Below are positions 25,640 through 29,845 of a stretch of 29,845 bases of DNA, one piece after another. The notes below the pieces were generated by a model. That model had not been told where the DNA came from. It searched no databases and saw only the letters and a program-made list of their open reading frames with translations. The first letter of the stretch is position 1, and every line of letters starts with the position of its first letter. The position numbers and the translations under genes are program-made. The stretch is from Candidatus Izemoplasma sp. (GTDB lineage Bacteria; Bacillota_I; Bacilli_A; Izemoplasmatales; Izemoplasmataceae), in the NCBI GenBank assembly GCA_029939615.1, contig JAOZSP010000003.1:1-29845 (forward strand). The letters are read 5' to 3'.

Positions 25640-27283
25640 ATGGAAATAAATCATTTTATTAATACAATTATTGAGGAAGATATTCGTTCAGGGAAACATG
25701 AAAAAGCAATCACAAGATTTCCTCCTGAACCAAATGGGTTCTTACATTTAGGACATGCAAGAGCGATTATTACTAACTACTCAATGGCGATAAATCATGG
25801 TGGTTACTTTAACTTGCGCTTTGATGATACAAATCCAATTAAGGAAGATACTGTCTTTGTAGATGCAATAAAAAAAGATATTGAATGGCTTGGTTGTCAC
25901 TGGAAAAACTTATTGTTTGCTAGTGATTATTTCGAAGAAATGTATAATAGAGCCATTATATTGATTAAAAATAAATCAGCTTTTGTAGACGACTTAACAG
26001 CTGAAGAAATTAGAGATTATCGTGGAGATTTAAAAAATACTGGTAAAAATAGTCCTTATCGTAATAGAAGTATAGAAGAGAATTTAGAACTATTTATTGG
26101 AATGAAAGAAGGGAAGTACTCTGATGGAAGCCGTGTTTTACGAGCTAAAATTGATATGACAAGCCCTAATATGAATATGAGAGATCCTGTAATATACCGA
26201 ATTCAAAGAGCATATCACCATAATACAAAAGATAAATGGTGTATATATCCAATGTATGACTTTGCTCATCCTATTGAGGACGCAATTGAAGGAATCACTC
26301 ACAGTTTATGTAGTTTAGAATTTGAGGATCATCGCCCTTTATATGATTGGGTTGTAAAGCACTGTGAAATGGAAAACATTCCAAGACAAATTGAGTTTGG
26401 TAAATTATATATCGCTGGCGCTGTAACAGGTAAAAGATATATTAAGGAATTAGTAGATAGTGGCGCAGTAGTAGGGTGGGATGATCCAAGATTAATCACT
26501 TTAAGTGGTCTTAGAAGACGTGGTATTCCAGCAGAAGCTATTCGAGATTTTGTTTATAGTTTAGGGCTTCCTAAAAGTCAAGGTGAAACCGAAATTGATA
26601 TGTTGTACCAAGTTGTTAGAGATAACTTGAAATTAAAAGCTCCTAGAACTAATGCGATTCTTGAACCATTAAAATTAATTATTGATAATTACCCAGAAGA
26701 TAAAGTTGAATACTTAGAAGTAGAGAATAATCGTGAGAACGAAGAGTTAGGTACAAGACAAATCCCATTTAGTAAATGTGTTTATATTGAAAGAGAAGAT
26801 TTCATAGAACGCAAACCTAATAAAAAATGGAAACGTCTTGCTTTAGATATTGAAGTAAGGTTAATGCATGCATATTTTGTAAAAGCTAATTTAATTGAAA
26901 GAGATGAAAAGGGTAATATTATCGCAGTACATTGTACTTATGATCCTAATACTAAAAGTGGTAGTGGGTTTAAAGATAGAAAACCAAATGGAAATATTCA
27001 TTTTGTAGATGCAACATACAATAAAAACGCAGAGTTCAGACTGTTTAATGACTTAATTACTGATTTTGGAGATAAGAATGTTCCTTTTAGTGAAAAAATC
27101 AATCCTGATTCAATTATAATTAAAAATGGATTTGTTGAAAAAAATATAAATCCTACTATTGGAGACAGATTCCAATTTACAAGAAACGGTTATTACTCAT
27201 TGGACAAAGATAGTACAGAAGAAACACTTGTATTTAACCGCGTTGTATCATTAAAATCATCATATAAACCAAAGGCAAAGTAA
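25640..27283 (+). CDS. glnS: Glutaminyl-tRNA synthetase
   Basis: GlnRS charges tRNA-Gln with glutamine in the cytosol. The 547-residue product matches the class I GlnRS family throughout. It has the ATP-binding segment FPPEPNGFLHLGHARA (HIGH-type HLGH at 36-39), the glutamine-pocket region NLRFDDTNP, ITHSLCSLEFEDHRPLYDWV, GWDDPRLITLSGLRRRG, and the C-terminal anticodon-binding barrels ending with FQFTRNGYYSLD and VFNRVVSLK. The second signature loop, usually MSK in GlnRS, reads VTGKR here (262-266): the lysine is kept and serine is replaced by glycine. GlnRS is not universal in low-GC Gram-positives, many of which use GluRS plus the GatCAB amidotransferase, so acquisition by transfer is possible. 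The gene has its own promoter, a small leader ORF upstream and a strong terminator over its stop codon. Confidence 0.96.
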   Translation: MEINHFINTIIEEDIRSGKHEKAITRFPPEPNGFLHLGHARAIITNYSMAINHGGYFNLRFDDTNPIKEDTVFVDAIKKDIEWLGCHWKNLLFASDYFEEMYNRAIILIKNKSAFVDDLTAEEIRDYRGDLKNTGKNSPYRNRSIEENLELFIGMKEGKYSDGSRVLRAKIDMTSPNMNMRDPVIYRIQRAYHHNTKDKWCIYPMYDFAHPIEDAIEGITHSLCSLEFEDHRPLYDWVVKHCEMENIPRQIEFGKLYIAGAVTGKRYIKELVDSGAVVGWDDPRLITLSGLRRRGIPAEAIRDFVYSLGLPKSQGETEIDMLYQVVRDNLKLKAPRTNAILEPLKLIIDNYPEDKVEYLEVENNRENEELGTRQIPFSKCVYIEREDFIERKPNKKWKRLALDIEVRLMHAYFVKANLIERDEKGNIIAVHCTYDPNTKSGSGFKDRKPNGNIHFVDATYNKNAEFRLFNDLITDFGDKNVPFSEKINPDSIIIKNGFVEKNINPTIGDRFQFTRNGYYSLDKDSTEETLVFNRVVSLKSSYKPKAK

Positions 27284-27298
27284 ATTTGCTTTTTTTTT
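27271..27298 (+). terminator. Rho-independent terminator of glnS
   Basis: GCAAA (27275-27279) pairs with TTTGC (27285-27289), extended outward by AAAG against TTTT, and followed by a run of nine Ts. The stop codon of glnS (27281-27283) lies in the loop, so the terminator is embedded in the gene's last codons. Confidence 0.8.
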
Positions 27299-27307
27299 AT
27301 ATTTTAC

Positions 27308-27335
27308 TTGCATTTTAAAAATAACAGTGTATTAT
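27308..27335 (+). promoter_or_regulatory. Promoter of the cold-shock gene, followed by a long 5' leader
   Basis: TTGCAT (27308-27313) and TATTAT (27330-27335) are separated by 16 bases. Transcription would start near 27342, leaving about 100 bases before the ATG at 27442. Cold-shock genes commonly have long leaders of this sort that respond to temperature. I see no strong hairpin in it, only a TAAC/GTTA mini-stem near 27374-27384. GGAGG at 27430-27434 is the ribosome binding site. Confidence 0.5.
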
Positions 27336-27441
27336 ATTAATAGACGCAATATGAATAGTTAATAAAATAAATGATAACGGAGTTACCTTTATATTTATAA
27401 GCAATTTGTAAAATGTCAATAAAAAATATGGAGGTAAAACA

Positions 27442-27639
27442 ATGACTGGAAAAGTTAAATGGTTTAATTCTGAAAAGGGTTATGGATTCATTACTACTGA
27501 AAACGGAGAAGATTTATTCGTACATTATTCTCAAATTCAAAAAGAAGGATTCAAATCTTTAGAAGAAGGAGAAGAAGTAAGTTTTGAAGTAGTTGACGGA
27601 CAAAAAGGTCCTCAAGCTGCTAATGTTACAAACTTATAA
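27442..27639 (+). CDS. CspA-family cold-shock protein
   Basis: The 65 residues are a single cold-shock domain, full length for the family. RNP1 is KGYGFI (12-17) and RNP2 is LFVHYS (25-30); the start MTGKVKWFNSEKGYGF and the end VSFEVVDGQKGPQAANV are typical. These proteins bind single-stranded RNA and DNA, melt RNA structure and act as RNA chaperones, especially in the cold. The gene stands alone between two terminators with its own promoter and a long leader. The exact paralogue (cspA, cspB and so on) cannot be told from sequence. Confidence 0.97.
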   Translation: MTGKVKWFNSEKGYGFITTENGEDLFVHYSQIQKEGFKSLEEGEEVSFEVVDGQKGPQAANVTNL

Positions 27640-27647
27640 TTCTAACT

Positions 27648-27671
27648 AAAAAGCCGTTATCGGCTTTTTTT
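27648..27671 (+). terminator. Rho-independent terminator of the cold-shock gene
   Basis: AAAAAGCCG (27648-27656) pairs perfectly with CGGCTTTTT (27661-27669) around a TTAT loop, followed by more Ts. This is one of the clearest terminators in the window, nine bases after the stop codon. Confidence 0.93.
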
Positions 27672-27684
27672 ATTTGCTTTTTTT

Positions 27685-27706
27685 TGCTATAATTTTACTG
27701 AGGTGA
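27685..27706 (+). promoter_or_regulatory. Extended -10 promoter with very short leader for the alkyltransferase-like gene
   Basis: TGC directly precedes a perfect TATAAT (27688-27693), forming an extended -10 element that needs no good -35. Transcription would start near 27700, practically at the ribosome binding site GAGGTGAT, giving a leader of about 11 bases. Confidence 0.65.
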
Positions 27707-27710
27707 TTTT

Positions 27711-28013
27711 ATGACCGAATTCACAGAAAAAGTAATTAAGATTATTCAAAGAATTCCACATGGAAAAGTAATGACATATGGCCAAATAGCAACATATGCA
27801 GATAATCCTCGTGGAGCTAGACAAGTATCAAGAATACTTCATTCAATGAGTATGAAATATAATCTTCCTTGGCATCGTGTTATCAATTCTAAGGGTGGAA
27901 TCTCTCTTACAGGTGAAGGCGGTTATATTCAAGGACAGATGTTAGTGGATGAAGGAATTGAAGTTATTAACAAGAAAATTAATCTACGAAAACATCAGCA
28001 TAATTTTAAATAA
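27711..28013 (+). CDS. Alkyltransferase-like (ATL) DNA repair protein
   Basis: The 100-residue protein is the DNA-binding domain of the O6-alkylguanine-DNA alkyltransferase family. It has the helix-turn-helix part GKVMTYGQIATYADNPRGARQVSRIL with Y23 and the arginine-finger region, then P53-W54-H55-R56-V57. In true alkyltransferases this motif is PCHRV with the acceptor cysteine; tryptophan replaces it here, as in ATL proteins such as E. coli YbaZ and yeast Atl1. ATL proteins bind O6-alkylguanine without removing the alkyl group and pass the lesion to nucleotide excision repair. It is followed, after its own terminator, by a UvrD-family helicase, which fits a repair role though the two have separate promoters. 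Confidence 0.93.
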   Translation: MTEFTEKVIKIIQRIPHGKVMTYGQIATYADNPRGARQVSRILHSMSMKYNLPWHRVINSKGGISLTGEGGYIQGQMLVDEGIEVINKKINLRKHQHNFK

Positions 28014-28023
28014 AATAACTATC

Positions 28024-28051
28024 AAAGCACTATCAATTTAGTGCTTTTTTT
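28024..28051 (+). terminator. Rho-independent terminator of the alkyltransferase-like gene
   Basis: AAAGCACTA (28024-28032) pairs perfectly with TAGTGCTTT (28039-28047) around a six-base loop, followed by four more Ts that run into the next promoter. Confidence 0.93.
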
Positions 28052-28072
28052 GTTATACTTTTGATAGGTGAT
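28051..28072 (+). promoter_or_regulatory. Extended -10 promoter with very short leader for the helicase gene
   Basis: TGT precedes TATACT (28054-28059), an extended -10 element starting at the last T of the preceding terminator. The expected transcription start near 28066 coincides with the ribosome binding site AGGTGAT (28066-28072); ATG follows at 28076. Confidence 0.6.
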
Positions 28073-28075
28073 TTT

Positions 28076-29845
28076 ATGAGTAATTTACTAGAAAACTTGA
28101 ATGAAAAGCAAAGAGAAGCAGTAATGATAACTGAAGGTCCTGTAATGGCGATAGCTGGTGCAGGTAGTGGGAAAACAAGCGTTCTTACAAAAAGAATCGC
28201 TTATTTAATTTGTGAGAAAAATATTAGTTACAAAAATATATTAGCGATAACATTTACCAATAAAGCAGCTAAAGAAATGAAAGATAGAGTAAAATCATTA
28301 ATTGGTATTAATCCTTATGATATGTGGATTAGTACTTTTCATTCAATGTGTGCAAAAATATTACGGGAACATATTGATAAATTAGGATACAAACGTAATT
28401 TTCAAATAATAGATGATGATGATACTGTTCAAGTGGTAAAGACATTACTTAAGAAAAGTAATGTTGATACAAAAATATATAAACCGAAGATTATTCGTAA
28501 TCTAGTATTGAAAATGAAATTTGATGAAGACTTTATTAAAACTGTAGAATCGCCATATAAAGAGATATTAAAGAGCGTATCAAAAAGATATAAAGAGTAT
28601 TTATTTGATAGTAACTTAGTCGATTTTGAAGACTTGTTAATTCTTACAATTAAGTTATTAAAACAAGAAAAAGAATTAAAGGAATATTATAATATTCTAT
28701 TTAAGTATGTTTTAGTTGATGAATTCCAAGATACAAATAACGTACAGTATGAACTGATAAAATTATTGGTTAATACAGATAAAAATCTTTTTATAGTTGG
28801 AGATGAAGATCAAAGTATATATGCTTTTAGAGGGGCTAACATCGAAAACATTAATAAATTTAAAAGAGATTACAAAGGGTATCATATTGTTCTTCTAGAG
28901 CAAAATTATCGTAGCACAAATACTATTTTAGATGCTGCGAACAACATAATAAAAAATAATTCAACAAGAATCCCTAAGAATCTTTTTTCAACAAAGGGTA
29001 AAGGGGAACTAATTACTCATTACAAAGGTGTAACCGCACGAGATGAAGTAGAATATATTGCTTCAAAGATATTAGGGATGGTTAGAAAAGGGTCTGAGTA
29101 TAATGATTTTGCGATTCTCTATAGAGCGAATAGTACATCTCGTCAATTTGAAGATGTATTACTTCAAAAGCAGATTCCATATCGTATACATGGAAATACA
29201 AGTTTCTTTAAAAGAAAAGAAATAAAAGATTTTACAGCATATTTACGGTTTATTCTAAATCAAAATGATGCATTTAGTTTTTTACGAGTGATTACTGTTC
29301 CAAGAAGAGGAATAGGACCAACAACGATAGAAAAGGTATATAATTACGCTGCAGATAAAGGGTTGTCGTTTAGCGACGCACTTAGACTTAGTAGTGACTA
29401 TTTAGGAAAGAACGTTAGTAATAAACTACAAATATTTTTAGAACAAATAAAAGATTTTAGAGTTAAATTGGATGAACTTCCTTTCACCGATTATGTTGAT
29501 TATATTCTTGAGCAATCAGGATACTATAAAATGTTGAAAAAAGACGACAAAGGTGATGCAAGATACGAAAACTTACAAGAATTTAAAACGATTTTAACAG
29601 AAAATAACGAAATATACGACAATTTAACAAAAGAAGAAATGTTGATGTTCTTACTTGAAGACATTACTCTTAAAAGTGAAGAGAATAAGGAAGACGTAAA
29701 CGATGGTGTTACACTTATGACTCTTCACGCTGCGAAAGGTCTAGAATTTAAAGTAGTATTCATTGTTGCTTTAGAAATGGGGATGTTTCCTTTAGCAAGA
29801 GCGTTTGGAAGTAAATTCGAGTTTGAAGAAGAAAGACGTTTAATG
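28076..29845 (+). CDS. pcrA: UvrD/PcrA-family superfamily 1 DNA helicase, 3' end missing
   Basis: The frame is open from ATG 28076 to the end of the window, giving 590 of an expected 720-750 codons. The N-terminus LNEKQREAV carries the Q-motif, followed by Walker A AGAGSGKT (27-34), motif Ia AITFTNKAAKEM, motif Ic TFHSMCAKILR, Walker B VDEFQDTN (D215, E216), motif III GDEDQSIYAFRGA, motif IV LEQNYRST, and motifs V and VI starting at LMTLHAAKGLEF and EEERRLM. It unwinds DNA 3' to 5' in excision repair and in clearing replication obstacles. PcrA is the usual name in Gram-positives. AGGTGAT four bases upstream supports the start. In many relatives ligA follows, but that lies outside the window. 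Confidence 0.96.
   Translation, partial: MSNLLENLNEKQREAVMITEGPVMAIAGAGSGKTSVLTKRIAYLICEKNISYKNILAITFTNKAAKEMKDRVKSLIGINPYDMWISTFHSMCAKILREHIDKLGYKRNFQIIDDDDTVQVVKTLLKKSNVDTKIYKPKIIRNLVLKMKFDEDFIKTVESPYKEILKSVSKRYKEYLFDSNLVDFEDLLILTIKLLKQEKELKEYYNILFKYVLVDEFQDTNNVQYELIKLLVNTDKNLFIVGDEDQSIYAFRGANIENINKFKRDYKGYHIVLLEQNYRSTNTILDAANNIIKNNSTRIPKNLFSTKGKGELITHYKGVTARDEVEYIASKILGMVRKGSEYNDFAILYRANSTSRQFEDVLLQKQIPYRIHGNTSFFKRKEIKDFTAYLRFILNQNDAFSFLRVITVPRRGIGPTTIEKVYNYAADKGLSFSDALRLSSDYLGKNVSNKLQIFLEQIKDFRVKLDELPFTDYVDYILEQSGYYKMLKKDDKGDARYENLQEFKTILTENNEIYDNLTKEEMLMFLLEDITLKSEENKEDVNDGVTLMTLHAAKGLEFKVVFIVALEMGMFPLARAFGSKFEFEEERRLM

Overview
The window is AT-rich bacterial DNA (roughly 30% GC by eye) with every gene on the + strand and almost no spacing between genes. 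TGA acts as a normal stop (for example at 935-937, 4216-4218, 6462-6464 and 16865-16867), so the Mycoplasma/Spiroplasma code does not apply. AGGAGG-type ribosome binding sites, lipobox lipoproteins, the rimI-tsaD pair, a PcrA/UvrD helicase and a CspA-type protein point to a low-GC Gram-positive relative. A deep Bacillota/Mycoplasmatota lineage such as Izemoplasmatales or Haloplasmatales is my best guess, inferred from style and not from a database match. No stretch over 300 bases lacks a gene; the longest gap is the 158 bases before the cold-shock gene.

Region 1 (1-19202) reads as one long operon whose promoter lies upstream of the window. It has four consecutive MacB-like ABC transporters, each an N-terminal ATPase fused to an FtsX-type permease; the first is cut by the window edge. 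The third is interrupted by an in-frame TAA immediately followed by ATG. A 2274-residue leucine-rich-repeat/solenoid lipoprotein comes next, then two smaller lipoproteins that look like paralogues. The last two genes are housekeeping genes: rimI (ribosomal protein acetyltransferase) and tsaD (tRNA t6A synthesis). Junctions are 4-base overlaps, direct abutments or gaps of at most 11 bases. I infer that the transporters and lipoproteins form a cell-surface system: energised permeases with large, partly cysteine-paired ectodomains plus a giant surface scaffold. Its substrate is unknown.

Region 2 (19203-25490) holds four genes I cannot assign to a known pathway: an anchored acidic exported protein with an internal duplication, a four-TM CvpA-like protein with a very long, probably extracellular tail, a three-TM protein with cytosolic domains, and a lysine-rich soluble protein carrying a duplicated FF-containing motif. 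The last three are tightly linked.

Region 3 (25491-29845) is a run of separately transcribed genes with readable promoters and terminators: glnS (glutaminyl-tRNA synthetase), cspA-type cold-shock protein, an alkyltransferase-like DNA repair protein (PWHRV in place of PCHRV), and the start of pcrA/uvrD, cut by the window end. glnS is preceded by an overlooked 17-codon ORF with its own ribosome binding site and two consecutive CAG glutamine codons. A CACCC just after those codons can pair with the GGGTG of the glnS ribosome binding site. This is the layout expected of translational attenuation by glutamine-tRNA charging and is the most testable novelty in the window.
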